Below are positions 1 to 7,865 of a stretch of 32,153 nt of DNA, piece by piece (position 1 is the stretch's first letter; each line of letters begins with the position of its first letter). The stretch spans positions 1 to 32,153 of the forward strand of contig CAJUDY010000042.1 of NCBI GenBank assembly GCA_910584945.1, written 5' to 3'. Position numbers and translations under genes: made by a program. The notes under the pieces were generated by a model. The model saw only the letters and a list, made by a program, of their open reading frames with translations, did not search any database and had not been told where the DNA came from. This DNA is from an uncultured Lachnospiraceae bacterium. GTDB lineage: Bacteria; Bacillota; Clostridia; Lachnospirales; Lachnospiraceae.

Positions 1-81
1 AGAAGTTGTAGGTTGGCAGTCCATTTTTATTGTAATCCTTTGTACACTGAAGCAATAATTGATAGTTTAATAAGTAAGATA

Positions 82-120
82 GAATTGTGGGCACACAGAA
101 CGCGGAGCAATTCGTAATAG
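82..120 (+). repeat. Short structured repeat, partial copy of the 30.4-kb element
   Basis: GAATTG (82-87) and CAATTC (108-113) are inverted repeats closing a small loop that contains the string GCGGAGCAAT. The same arrangement occurs at 30478-30516, where the arms are GGATTGC and GCAATCC. One arm position differs between copies in a way that keeps the pair (G-C there, A-T here). The other helices of the 30.4-kb element are not recognisable here, so this is a fragment or a shorter relative. Confidence 0.5.
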
Positions 121-271
121 CAAAAAGCAGGTGATGATTTGCATCGATTCGTAGACCGCGCGGCAGAGTGGAAAACTCTGCAAAAAGAATACGAAAGAGT
201 CGGCTGTTTTAGGCAAAACCGCCGATTTTCCGAACAATGATCTTTTGAAGCATGCAGAAATCTAAGACTGA

Positions 272-762
272 GATACCATCTTCCACGCGATCATGGATAT
301 CCCTTTTGACAGCAAACCCGTCATTGTCATCGATGAATTCCAGTATATTGGAAGGTCTAATCCGGCTTTCCCATCTGTGTTTCAGCGCATATGGGAAGAA
401 CAGCTCAAAGACCGCCCGGTTATGGTGATTCTCTGCGGTTCCCTGGTCTCCATGATGGTATCACAGACTTTGCATTACGGAAGCCCTCTCTATGGACGCC
501 GGACCGCTCAGATCCGTCTGAGGCCGATTCCTTTTCGGTATTATCATGGAGACCAAGGCTACCAGCCTGACCAAATATCTGAAGACACTGACGGACCTGG
601 ATATCCTTTGGCGGAAAGTTCCGGTCACGGAGGAGAATCCGGAAAATCTGGTATGTTCTGTTTGGTGCCGGCGGTTTTACAAAAGAATTGAAGAATCTGG
701 CAGCGGTACGGGAAGATCTGCTGCTGTTCGATCATCTGCAAAGACTGACAGGAGTCCGGTAA
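272..762 (+). pseudogene. Decayed AAA ATPase (ATPase_2 / DUF234 type)
   Basis: Remnant of a bacterial protein of the archaeal-ATPase family (ATPase_2 plus a C-terminal DUF234 domain), whose cellular role is poorly known. Frame 1 (272-545) carries the Walker B stretch VIVIDEFQY and the following VILCGSLVSMM and SPLYGRRT segments. At about 545 the reading jumps to another frame with KATSLTKYLKTLTDLDIL, which belongs near the C-terminal half of such proteins. Near 655 a third frame gives FGAGGFTKELKNLA and a natural stop at 760-762. The P-loop half, the region between Walker B and DUF234, and part of DUF234 are missing, so there are at least two deletions or frameshifts. An in-frame stop lies at 269-271. 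Not functional. Confidence 0.75.
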
Positions 763-776
763 ACCGGACTCCTGTC
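747..776. terminator. Hairpin between convergent prp and ATPase remnant
   Basis: A perfect 13-bp stem (747-759 with 764-776) closes a four-base loop TAAA. It lies five bases beyond the prp stop codon and contains the stop codon of the plus-strand ATPase remnant in its loop. There is no long T tract on either side, so it may act as a bidirectional weak terminator or as a transcript-end protecting hairpin. Confidence 0.6.
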
Positions 777-781
777 ACCTG

Positions 782-1096
782 TCAAAGTTCAATTTTCAAA
801 TATGCGTCTCCATACGCCTTCTGCACGTCCGAAAGCCCCAGCATCAAAGAATCCATCAGAAGATTCGCCTTTTCCGAGACTTCGCCGGAAAATTCCCAGC
901 TTTTGATCATGCCGTCCTGGCAGTCGCAGGTGTAGGCGTCTTCCGTGAATTTTTCGATGGAATTGATCGCGTTGATCACCAAAACCGATACGGCCGCGCA
1001 CACGATATCTTCCCCTGGGTCTGCGTATCCGGCGTGCCCGTCTATGGTAAATCTTTGGTATTGGCCGTTCTTCTTCACTGTCTTCACATGAATCAT
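782..1096 (-). CDS. prp: Ribosomal-processing cysteine protease Prp
   Basis: 104-residue protein of the Prp family, the cysteine protease that removes the N-terminal extension of ribosomal protein L27 in Firmicutes. The catalytic pair is visible: His21 in the GHA motif and Cys33 in DIVCAAVS. Length matches the family. The ATG at 1096 overlaps the rng stop codon (ATGA), so translation is coupled to rng; the much longer open frame reaching 1462 lies inside rng and is not the gene. In many Firmicutes prp lies between rplU (L21) and rpmA (L27). Here neither is adjacent: rng precedes directly and a hairpin plus a dead ATPase gene follow. Confidence 0.93.
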   Translation of the reverse strand: MIHVKTVKKNGQYQRFTIDGHAGYADPGEDIVCAAVSVLVINAINSIEKFTEDAYTCDCQDGMIKSWEFSGEVSEKANLLMDSLMLGLSDVQKAYGDAYLKIEL

Positions 1097-2286
1097 AATC
1101 CACACTCCTTTGCCTGCTCCAAGAGCGTCTTTTTTTGTTTCTTTCGGGTGAGCTCCATAAGGCCCAGCTCCGTTAAGTCCACCGCCGCCGCTTTTAGAGG
1201 ATCTCCCTTTAAAAGCTCCCGCATCAGCGTAAGCAGCTCTTCCTTTGCTTCCTTTTCGTCCATATCGATAAAGTCCACCAGAATGATGCCGGACAGATTG
1301 CGGAGCCGAAGCTGTCTGGCAATCTCCCGGGCCGCTTCCTGGTTGATCTTCTGAACCGTTTCCTGCTTTTTTTTCCCCTTCGTATACTTTCCGGTATTGA
1401 CATCGATCACCGTCAGCGCTTCCGTCGGTTCGATGACCAGATAGGCGCCGGACTTGAGCCACACTCTCGATGCCAGGGCGTCCGAAAGTCCCTTTTCCAG
1501 ACGGTACAGCGCTTTTAAGGGCAAACCGCTGTCTTCGTAGAGGCGAAGCTTCCCCGCATCATGAGGCATCTCCTCTAAGAGAAATTCCTTAATCTGCCTA
1601 TACAGTCCGGGATCATCGGTCAGAATCTCTTTTAAACTCTCGCTTCTGCTTCCCAGTATGGAAGTCAGATAATCCGGCCGGCTTTTCTGCACACAGGAAA
1701 ACACGGTCCGGTGAACCGCCTGTTCTGTCAGAAAACGGTAATTCCTTATCAGCCGGTCGTACTCCGTCCGGAGTTCCTCCTCGTCTGCCTGTCCTGCGTT
1801 GGTCCGGACAATCAGCCCGACTTCAGGAAGCTCCCACGTCCCCAGCAGTCTTTTTAACCGGCTTTTCTCCTCTACTTTTAATTTAGAAGAATATCCGGTA
1901 ATTCGGTTTCCGGTGGTCAGCACCAGATATTTTCCCGTCAGATTTAAGTTCGTCGTCACCGAAGGCGCCTTGGTCTTCACCGCCTCCCGGCTCACCTGGA
2001 CCAGAAGCTCATCCCCGACGGTCAGGCGCTCCTGTTTCTTGGGTCTGGTGTAAATCGGCGCTTTTACATCCTCCAGCGGAAGATAGCAGAGCATCCCGTG
2101 TTCGATCTCCACAAACGCCGACTGGATATTGGCAACGATGTTCCTGACTTTTCCGATATAGATATTTCCAAGGATGGAGGTCTGCTCCTTCAGCGTCAGG
2201 GACAGTTCTGCCAGGCGCCCGTCCGCAAGAAGCGCGTCTGCCAGCACCTGTTCCCTCACATAAGTAATGATTCTGATGTTATCCAA
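1093..2286 (-). CDS. rng: Ribonuclease G/E
   Basis: Endoribonuclease of the RNase E/G family, acting in RNA turnover and rRNA processing. The N-terminal S1 domain is visible (about residues 36-100, with NIYIGKVRNIVANIQSAFVE). The two catalytic acidic residues are Asp295 in VIDVNTGK and Asp338 in ILVDFIDM. The protein is 397 residues, shorter than E. coli RNase G (489), and ends soon after the TRKK segment; the CPxC zinc-link motif that joins subunits in RNase E is not present. The start is probably TTG at 2286, preceded by GGGGGAAG and overlapping the last codons of the upstream gene; an upstream in-frame extension would lie wholly inside that gene. It is the fourth gene of the operon and overlaps prp by four bases. 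Confidence 0.9.
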   Translation of the reverse strand: MDNIRIITYVREQVLADALLADGRLAELSLTLKEQTSILGNIYIGKVRNIVANIQSAFVEIEHGMLCYLPLEDVKAPIYTRPKKQERLTVGDELLVQVSREAVKTKAPSVTTNLNLTGKYLVLTTGNRITGYSSKLKVEEKSRLKRLLGTWELPEVGLIVRTNAGQADEEELRTEYDRLIRNYRFLTEQAVHRTVFSCVQKSRPDYLTSILGSRSESLKEILTDDPGLYRQIKEFLLEEMPHDAGKLRLYEDSGLPLKALYRLEKGLSDALASRVWLKSGAYLVIEPTEALTVIDVNTGKYTKGKKKQETVQKINQEAAREIARQLRLRNLSGIILVDFIDMDEKEAKEELLTLMRELLKGDPLKAAAVDLTELGLMELTRKKQKKTLLEQAKECGL

Positions 2287-2983
2287 TGTCTTCCCCCAAG
2301 TCCTCCAGCGGAACCAGCCTCCGATTTTCTTCCGTCCCCTGGTCCGCGTAGAGCTCCAGCCGGTGCACCAGAAGGGCTCCGGAGGGAATCTCAAGCCCTG
2401 CCCAGGACTCAAAAGCCTGAAGCAGAAGCTCCGGTTTTAGATTGTGTACGCTTCCCGCGGACACCTGCATCCGGATCACGCCGCTCTGGACCGCCCAGCG
2501 GTAGACCCACGGACGGATATCCACCTCCTGCTGTCCCTTCTTGGTCTCCTTGACGATACGGATCTCCGGCTGGTTCAGGAATTCCATATATTTTTTCTCC
2601 CAGCCCTCTTCCGGTTCCCGGCCCTCCCGGAATCGAACCTCGTAGTCCGCCGCCGCCACGATGGACATGGCGTTTTTGCTGTTGTCCGGAAGCTTTCGAA
2701 AGCTCAGGGCTTTCATGCCTTCCGCCATCACGTCGTTCAACCGCTCAATCGCTTCTTTAGAAGAAACCGCGCTGTTTACGCGAATGTCTACATACTCGCC
2801 TTCGCTGGTCAGTCCCACTCCGAGAGGCGCCGCGAAAGACATGATCATATGGGGGCTGAAACCCTCAGAAAAACAAATGTCGATGCCGGCCCTTCGGATC
2901 ACCTTCTGAAAATACCGCATCACATCCAGGTGGCTGATGAACCGTAAAGGGCCGGTCTTTTCAAATTTTATCCTGACGTTCAT
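2279..2983 (-). CDS. DUF2344 / TIGR03936-type radical-SAM-linked protein
   Basis: 234-residue member of the family usually found directly after, or fused to, the B12-type radical SAM protein of the TIGR03960 type. Its biochemical role is not established. The N-terminal signature MNVRIKFEKTGPLRFISHLD and the stretch FSEGFSPHMIMSFAAPLGVG are typical. ATG 2983 is preceded by GGAGGAGG at eight bases, so the six-residue upstream extension was not used. It overlaps the radical SAM gene by 23 bases and rng by eight, which implies tightly coupled expression and suggests a shared task, perhaps modification of RNA or the ribosome (inference). Confidence 0.87.
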   Translation of the reverse strand: MNVRIKFEKTGPLRFISHLDVMRYFQKVIRRAGIDICFSEGFSPHMIMSFAAPLGVGLTSEGEYVDIRVNSAVSSKEAIERLNDVMAEGMKALSFRKLPDNSKNAMSIVAAADYEVRFREGREPEEGWEKKYMEFLNQPEIRIVKETKKGQQEVDIRPWVYRWAVQSGVIRMQVSAGSVHNLKPELLLQAFESWAGLEIPSGALLVHRLELYADQGTEENRRLVPLEDLGEDIG

Positions 2984-4832
2984 GACAGACACCTCCTCCA
3001 AAGACGGCCGCTCCGCAGCCGGAACAGCCCTGACGGCAGTTCTTCGTCACAACCCCTTCCTGAGCCCGCTGCCACTCCCGCTCCAGGAAACTTCGGCTGA
3101 CTCCGATATCGATAAAGTCCCACGGAAACCTTTCATCCAGCTCTCGTTTTCTCGTGGTGTAAAAGTCCACATCCACGCCGCATTCCGCAAAGGCCTCCTG
3201 CCAGAGTTCATTCCGAAAGCCTTCGCTCCAGGAGTCAAAAAGACATCCCTTCTCGTAAGCCCTTCGAATCGCCGGTCCGATTCGGCGGTCTCCTCTGGCC
3301 AGGATTCCCTCCAGCACGGTCACATCCGCCTCATGCCAGTTGTACTTGATGCTCTTTTTGTTCTTCTGCTCCTTGATTTCGTGATTGACCACATAGGCTC
3401 TGTGCAGGAACTCTTCCTTGGTGCACATCTGCGCCCACTGGAAGGGCGTAAAGGGCTTCGGCACAAAGAAGGACGTACTGACCACGATCTGGCACTTTCC
3501 GTTCCGTTTTTCCTTAGGCATGTCGTAATACCGCTCGGCGATCTTTTCCGCCAGATGGGCGATCCCTTTCATATCCTCCTCCGTCTCCGTGGGCAGCCCC
3601 AGCATAAAGTAGAGCTTTACCCGGCTCCAGCCGCCCTCAAAGGCCTGTCCGGAACCCTCGAGAATCACCTCTTCGGTCAGTCCCTTGTTGATCACGTCCC
3701 GGAGCCGCTGGGTCCCGGCCTCCGGCGCAAAGGTCAGACTGCTCTTCTTCACATCCTGCACCTTTCCCATCACATCCAGAGAAAAAGCGTCGATCCGCAG
3801 GGAGGGGAGCGAGATATTGATTTTCTTCGGATCGCACTCCTCGATCAAAAAGTTCACCAATTCTCCCAGCCTGGAGTAATCGCTGGAGCTGAGAGAACTT
3901 AGGGAAATCTCTTCATAGCCGGTGTTCTTAAGCATCTCTTTGGCGCACGCTTTGAGCATCTCAAGATCCCGCTCCCGGGTGGGACGGTACAGCATCCCCG
4001 CCTGGCAGAACCGACAGCCCCGGATACAGCCTCTCTGGATCTCCAGCACCACCCGGTCCTGGGTTGCTTTCAGAAAAGGCACCACCGGTTTTCTGGGATA
4101 AAAGGTATCCGTCACATCCAGCACGATCTGCTTCTTTACCTTCTCCGGCGCCTCCGGGCAATTGGGCCCCATGGACATGATGGTACCGTCCTCCTTGTAT
4201 TCCACCTCGTAGAGGGACGGGACATAGATTCCCGGTACCTGCGCCGCCTGTTTTAAGAAATCCTCTCTGGACGCGCCGCTTTTTTTCCATTCTTTATACA
4301 GGTCCATCAGGCGATAATACTGGGTCTCTCCCTCGCCGATATAGAACAGGTCAAAAAAATCCGCCAGCGGTTCCGGATTATAGGCGCAGGGCCCGCCTCC
4401 AATGACAAAAGGATGCTCCCTGGTACGAAGCTTTGCCTCCAGCGGAATCTGGGAAAGCTCCAGAATCTGCAGGATATTTGTGTAGCACATTTCATACTGA
4501 ATCGTGATGCCCAGAAAATCAAAATCCCTGATGGGGTCCTGGGATTCCAGCGCAAAGAGCGGAATCTTCTGCTCTCTTAAAACCTTGTCCATATCGGTCC
4601 ACGGAGAATACACGCGCTCGCACCAGATATCCTCCCGCTGATTAAACATATCATATAAGATCTGAATCCCCAGATGAGACATCCCGATCTCGTAGACGTC
4701 CGGAAAGCACATGGCAAAACGGATCTCCACCTGCTCCTTCTCTTTCATGACCGCGTTGACCTCGCCGCCGATATAGCGGGCCGGCTTCTCCACGGACATG
4801 AGAATCTCATCTGACAGCATTAATCTTCGCAT
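2961..4832 (-). CDS. Radical SAM protein, TIGR03960 type (B12-binding-like N-terminus)
   Basis: 623-residue radical S-adenosylmethionine enzyme. The 4Fe-4S cluster ligands are Cys269, Cys273 and Cys276 in GCIRGCRFCQAG. The N-terminal 230 residues look like the cobalamin-binding-type domain of B12 radical SAM proteins (FPDVYEIGMSHLGIQILYD). The C-terminus has a cysteine-rich tail (NCRQGCSGCG), which may bind a further metal centre. The substrate is unknown; constant linkage to DUF2344 and RNase G genes hints at RNA or ribosome modification. ATG 4832 was chosen because AGAGGA lies at a good distance; an 11-residue extension to 4865 would overlap the preceding gene. Third-position use is like its neighbours, with no sign of transfer. 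Confidence 0.9.
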   Translation of the reverse strand: MRRLMLSDEILMSVEKPARYIGGEVNAVMKEKEQVEIRFAMCFPDVYEIGMSHLGIQILYDMFNQREDIWCERVYSPWTDMDKVLREQKIPLFALESQDPIRDFDFLGITIQYEMCYTNILQILELSQIPLEAKLRTREHPFVIGGGPCAYNPEPLADFFDLFYIGEGETQYYRLMDLYKEWKKSGASREDFLKQAAQVPGIYVPSLYEVEYKEDGTIMSMGPNCPEAPEKVKKQIVLDVTDTFYPRKPVVPFLKATQDRVVLEIQRGCIRGCRFCQAGMLYRPTRERDLEMLKACAKEMLKNTGYEEISLSSLSSSDYSRLGELVNFLIEECDPKKINISLPSLRIDAFSLDVMGKVQDVKKSSLTFAPEAGTQRLRDVINKGLTEEVILEGSGQAFEGGWSRVKLYFMLGLPTETEEDMKGIAHLAEKIAERYYDMPKEKRNGKCQIVVSTSFFVPKPFTPFQWAQMCTKEEFLHRAYVVNHEIKEQKNKKSIKYNWHEADVTVLEGILARGDRRIGPAIRRAYEKGCLFDSWSEGFRNELWQEAFAECGVDVDFYTTRKRELDERFPWDFIDIGVSRSFLEREWQRAQEGVVTKNCRQGCSGCGAAVFGGGVCHERQDKI

Positions 4833-4861
4833 CGTTTTCCTCTTCTCTCCCTTATCACTGG

Positions 4862-6463
4862 TCACTGGATACCGGTCACCGTCTGAAGACCCTCTCCCGC
4901 AAGATACTCGAAGGTAATCGGTCCGCCCTCTTTATATAGGACGATCTGCGGAAACTCGCTGACTGACACGTCATAAATCAGGTCCTTTCCGGTCAGCACC
5001 ACATAGTAGTGGGTATTGCCTTCCAAAACCACTGGCGCCATAGTCTCAATGGTCCCGCTCACACTCTCTCCCGCGGTTACCGGCGCACTGGAGATGCCGT
5101 TGGTCTTCAAAAGCCCGATATAGGCTTTCTCGCAATCCGCTACCGTATCTCCGATGGCAACATTCTGATATTTCTTGATGTTGACCATGGCGTATTTTTT
5201 CACCAGCCCCGCATCGTCTTTCAGCGCCATAAAATAAGTTGGCTCCCCCGCCACGTTCAAAAGCAGCGGGAAGGTAGAGTGATACCCAAGGTTCTGTACC
5301 TGGCCTTCCGCGGAATTCATGGCCGAATACTCCTCCGCGCCCGGGCAGACGTAATATTTGGCCTCCATGGTCCGCTGGTTCATCAGTACAAACCCTACAT
5401 TAGATTCGTCTCCGCTGACAGAAGTGATACCAGTGTACACCCACACGTCGTCTTCCATGGCAAGATAGTTATAACCGTCGGTAGTCCGAAGACATCCCTT
5501 CTGACTCAGGATACTGTTAAAAAAGCCGTTCATATACAGCCCATAGTAATCATAGAGCTGAATCAGCAGGTTCGCGGAGTAGACCGAATCCACCCACTGG
5601 GGGCATTCCTCTATGTCGTAGCACGTCGTCTCGCCCGTGATGGCGTTGCAGAGTACCACCTTTCCGATGGTCTGACCGCCGAACAGTCCGATGTTGAACT
5701 TTTTCACTGGACAGATCCAATAGGGCGTTCCCTCTTCGTCGATCTCAAAGCTCAGCTGATCAAAGATATAGGTCGGATATCGAAAACGCAGATGACGGTA
5801 GATATTCCGGTTGAAATACTCTGCCTGAGAATAGCGGATATAGCTGCCTTCCGGAAGGCGCACGCACTCCGTATCCTGGGTGGTCATATCGATCATGATA
5901 TAGGCCGGAATGCCCTCGCTCATATTGGTCAGCCATTTGATGGGGCTGGCATATACAAGGGGCGTCACCCGGACCGGTTTATTCTGATAATTGATCTGGG
6001 TATACAGGGAACTGACCTCGAACTGAGACACCATATCGATCAGGGAGCCCATCTTCCGGTTGCCGAGAAGGGTCGCAGAGCTTTTGTCCAAAAGCGGAAT
6101 CTCGTTGTAGTTCACCTCCGCGATGTCTTCCGTAAAAGTCCCCTCCTGCACGGTCAGCAGCTGATGATATTTTGCCGCATTGATGATGGGAGAGGACAGA
6201 AGACTTCCCACCCCGTAGATCAGGAACAGCAGAAACGCGATCACCGCGCCGATCTTCAGAGGCCGGATATCCGTCGCTGGAATGCCCTCCCGAATGCCCC
6301 TGGCGCTCATCAGAAGGGTCAGCACCACCACCAGCGAGATGATAAACAGCCAGAAACCGCTGGAGTGAATGTTCACCGCCGGGATGGTCACATAATAATA
6401 CACGCCTGCCGCCAATATTGCAAGAAGTGAAAGCAGGAATTTTATTTTCAGTTTCATAAGCAA
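4862..6463 (-). CDS. Uncharacterised membrane protein, first gene of the rng operon
   Basis: 533-residue protein that I cannot assign to a named family. Three hydrophobic segments occupy about residues 5-27, 36-54 and 71-90; the remaining 440 residues look like a folded extracytoplasmic domain with many aromatic residues and beta-like stretches. There is no signal peptidase or lipobox motif. The start is probably TTG at 6463, because AAAGGAG lies seven bases upstream; the in-frame ATG at 6457 is 13 bases away and is the alternative. The stop is 29 bases from the radical SAM start, so it leads a five-gene operon ending with prp. Its own promoter and an unusual inverted repeat lie just upstream. 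Confidence 0.8.
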   Translation of the reverse strand: MLMKLKIKFLLSLLAILAAGVYYYVTIPAVNIHSSGFWLFIISLVVVLTLLMSARGIREGIPATDIRPLKIGAVIAFLLFLIYGVGSLLSSPIINAAKYHQLLTVQEGTFTEDIAEVNYNEIPLLDKSSATLLGNRKMGSLIDMVSQFEVSSLYTQINYQNKPVRVTPLVYASPIKWLTNMSEGIPAYIMIDMTTQDTECVRLPEGSYIRYSQAEYFNRNIYRHLRFRYPTYIFDQLSFEIDEEGTPYWICPVKKFNIGLFGGQTIGKVVLCNAITGETTCYDIEECPQWVDSVYSANLLIQLYDYYGLYMNGFFNSILSQKGCLRTTDGYNYLAMEDDVWVYTGITSVSGDESNVGFVLMNQRTMEAKYYVCPGAEEYSAMNSAEGQVQNLGYHSTFPLLLNVAGEPTYFMALKDDAGLVKKYAMVNIKKYQNVAIGDTVADCEKAYIGLLKTNGISSAPVTAGESVSGTIETMAPVVLEGNTHYYVVLTGKDLIYDVSVSEFPQIVLYKEGGPITFEYLAGEGLQTVTGIQ

Positions 6464-6465
6464 CT

Positions 6466-6520
6466 AAGATCTCCTTTCATGATATTTCTACATTCTATCA
6501 CAAAGGAGATCTTCTCACAA
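6466..6520 (-). promoter_or_regulatory. Promoter and 12-bp inverted repeat covering the ribosome binding site
   Basis: On the minus strand TTGTGA (6520-6515) and TAGAAT (6497-6492) are separated by 17 bases, a good sigma-A type promoter. Perfect 12-bp inverted arms AAGATCTCCTTT (6513-6502) and AAAGGAGATCTT (6477-6466) flank the -10 box. The downstream arm contains the Shine-Dalgarno sequence of the 533-aa gene and the upstream arm is its exact complement, lying between -35 and -10. Confidence 0.6.
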
Positions 6521-6551
6521 GGACCTGTTTGGAAATCAAAATATCGGTTCT

Positions 6552-7034
6552 TTATAAATCCAGTTTCATATAAATACTGGTATTCATGGGGCTGTCATTA
6601 TATTTTGGGATTTCATAGAATCCATACCTCTGATACATATGTATGGCGCTTTTTAAAAAGGGCAGCGTATCCAAAAGTACATGCCGGTAACCGATGGCTC
6701 TGGCGTCCTCCAGGATTTTCTCCACCAGCAGACTGCCCAGACGACAGCCACGGCAGGCTGGCCGCACATACAGGCGCTTCATTTCGCAGTTTTCCGCGTC
6801 GATCTTCCGAAGTCCGATGCAGCCGGCCGGCTCTTCATCCTGATACGCCAGATAGAGCCTCCCTTCCGGCGGACCGTATTTCTTCTCCAGATGCCGGATC
6901 TCTTCCTCATAATTCTGAACCGCCAGGTAATCCCAGATGGTCGGATCTCCTTCGGTAAGCAGGTCCGTATATTCCGAGAACAGGACTCTGACCTCCTCCG
7001 GATGATCGTATGCGGGCAATATCTTTATCGCCAT
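6552..7034 (-). CDS. GNAT-family N-acetyltransferase
   Basis: 160-residue acetyltransferase of the GNAT superfamily; it would transfer an acetyl group from acetyl-CoA to an amine, substrate unknown. The acetyl-CoA binding motif A lies around residues 84-108 (EMKRLYVRPACRGCRLGSLL), and motif B includes LKSAIHMYQRYGFYEI near residues 127-142. The motif-A glycine pattern is RGCRLG, slightly unlike the usual R/QxxGxG/A. ATG 7034 overlaps the end of the HAD gene by ten bases and AGGAGG lies 10 bases upstream, so the two genes are co-translated. No terminator is visible between its stop and the promoter of the next operon, so read-through is possible. Confidence 0.85.
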   Translation of the reverse strand: MAIKILPAYDHPEEVRVLFSEYTDLLTEGDPTIWDYLAVQNYEEEIRHLEKKYGPPEGRLYLAYQDEEPAGCIGLRKIDAENCEMKRLYVRPACRGCRLGSLLVEKILEDARAIGYRHVLLDTLPFLKSAIHMYQRYGFYEIPKYNDSPMNTSIYMKLDL

Positions 7035-7720
7035 GACCCATGTCCCTCCTCTTTTGACTCCTTCTTTTCTGCCAGCCGTTCCAGAATCGGGATGACTCCC
7101 AGCAGATTATCCGCTGTCCCTTCCAGAAAGCGGGCGGTCTCCGGAAGTGGATCTGCCAGGTCCCTGACCATCACCACTTTGCACCCTGCCCGATGGGCAG
7201 ACAAGGCTCCGTTGTCGGAATCCTCCAGAGCCAGGCAGTGTTCCGGCTTCTCGCCGATCTGTTCGCAGGCATGGAGATACACATCTGGCATGGGTTTTCC
7301 GTGGGGAACCGACGGAGCGCAGGCGATCTGATCAAACCGGTCATAGATGCCGACCTGGGTCAGGTGCTCCTTTGTCCGGTCCAAAGCGGCGGCGGTGGAG
7401 ACCGCTTTCTTATATCCATGGGCGGCCAGCCAGTCCAGGAACTCGTCCACCTGGGGCTTTTTCTCCACGCTGTAAGTTTTATAATGCTGACTCATCAGCT
7501 CGATTCTGCGTTTTCTCACGGACTGAAAATCAAAGTCCGCCCCCAGAAGTTCTTGAAAGTAGGGCTCTGCATATTCCTGAGAAAAGCTGCGGAAGCGGAG
7601 TAACTGCTCGTGGGTCAGCTCATATCCGGCTTCCTGGGTCGCCTGTTTCCAGTATTGATATAGATATTTTTCCGTGTCGATCAAGATTCCGTCCATATCA
7701 AAAATGACTGCATGTATCAT
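7025..7720 (-). CDS. HAD-superfamily phosphatase (beta-phosphoglucomutase / YcjU-like)
   Basis: 231-residue haloacid-dehalogenase-type hydrolase. Motif I is DMDG with nucleophile Asp8 and acid/base Asp10, followed by GILIDTE, which marks the subclass with an alpha-helical cap between motifs I and II (phosphoglycolate phosphatase, beta-phosphoglucomutase and relatives). Motif II is seen in AVSTAAALDRTKEHL, motif III Lys in HGKPMPDVYL and motif IV in ALEDSDNGALSA. The exact substrate cannot be read from the sequence. ATG 7720 has GGGAGAAG upstream; the seven-residue longer reading was not used. It is followed without gap by the GNAT gene. Confidence 0.88.
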   Translation of the reverse strand: MIHAVIFDMDGILIDTEKYLYQYWKQATQEAGYELTHEQLLRFRSFSQEYAEPYFQELLGADFDFQSVRKRRIELMSQHYKTYSVEKKPQVDEFLDWLAAHGYKKAVSTAAALDRTKEHLTQVGIYDRFDQIACAPSVPHGKPMPDVYLHACEQIGEKPEHCLALEDSDNGALSAHRAGCKVVMVRDLADPLPETARFLEGTADNLLGVIPILERLAEKKESKEEGHGSWR

Positions 7721-7773
7721 TTGTCTCTTCTCCCATTTCAAAATTCAGCTTATGGGCAAACCGCTGCCCCTCT

Positions 7774-7791
7774 ATGTTCCCGAACATTATA
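7774..7791 (-). promoter_or_regulatory. -10 box and 14-bp palindrome before the HAD gene
   Basis: TATAAT is read on the minus strand at 7791-7786, and the perfect palindrome ATGTTCCCGAACAT covers 7774-7787, overlapping the -10 and the likely start point. No good -35 box is seen at the usual distance. The palindrome is placed where a repressor would bind. Confidence 0.4.
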
Positions 7792-7802
7792 ACATAAATC
7801 TC

Positions 7803-7838
7803 AAAAAACAGCCATCTCTGTTTTGATGACTGTTTTTG
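7803..7838 (-). terminator. Terminator after the Na/Pi cotransporter gene
   Basis: On the minus strand the arms AAAACAGTCATC and GATGGCTGTTTT form a 12-bp stem with one mismatch around an eight-base loop, ending in a T-rich run. It starts about 28 bases after the stop codon at 7866. Confidence 0.75.
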
Positions 7839-7865
7839 CACCATTTTCTCACTGTAACGATTCAC

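Noticed and set aside
163..181. Hairpin GCAGAGT-GGAAA-ACTCTGC as a terminator
   Set aside because: No T run follows on either strand and no gene ends just before it.
1097..1462. N-terminal extension of prp to 226 residues
   Set aside because: It lies wholly inside rng in another frame and has no Prp-family content; ATG 1096 is the family start.
5009..6430. Plus-strand open frame of 473 residues
   Set aside because: Antisense shadow of the 533-residue membrane protein gene. It is rich in His, Arg and Gln without domain motifs and has no ribosome binding site.
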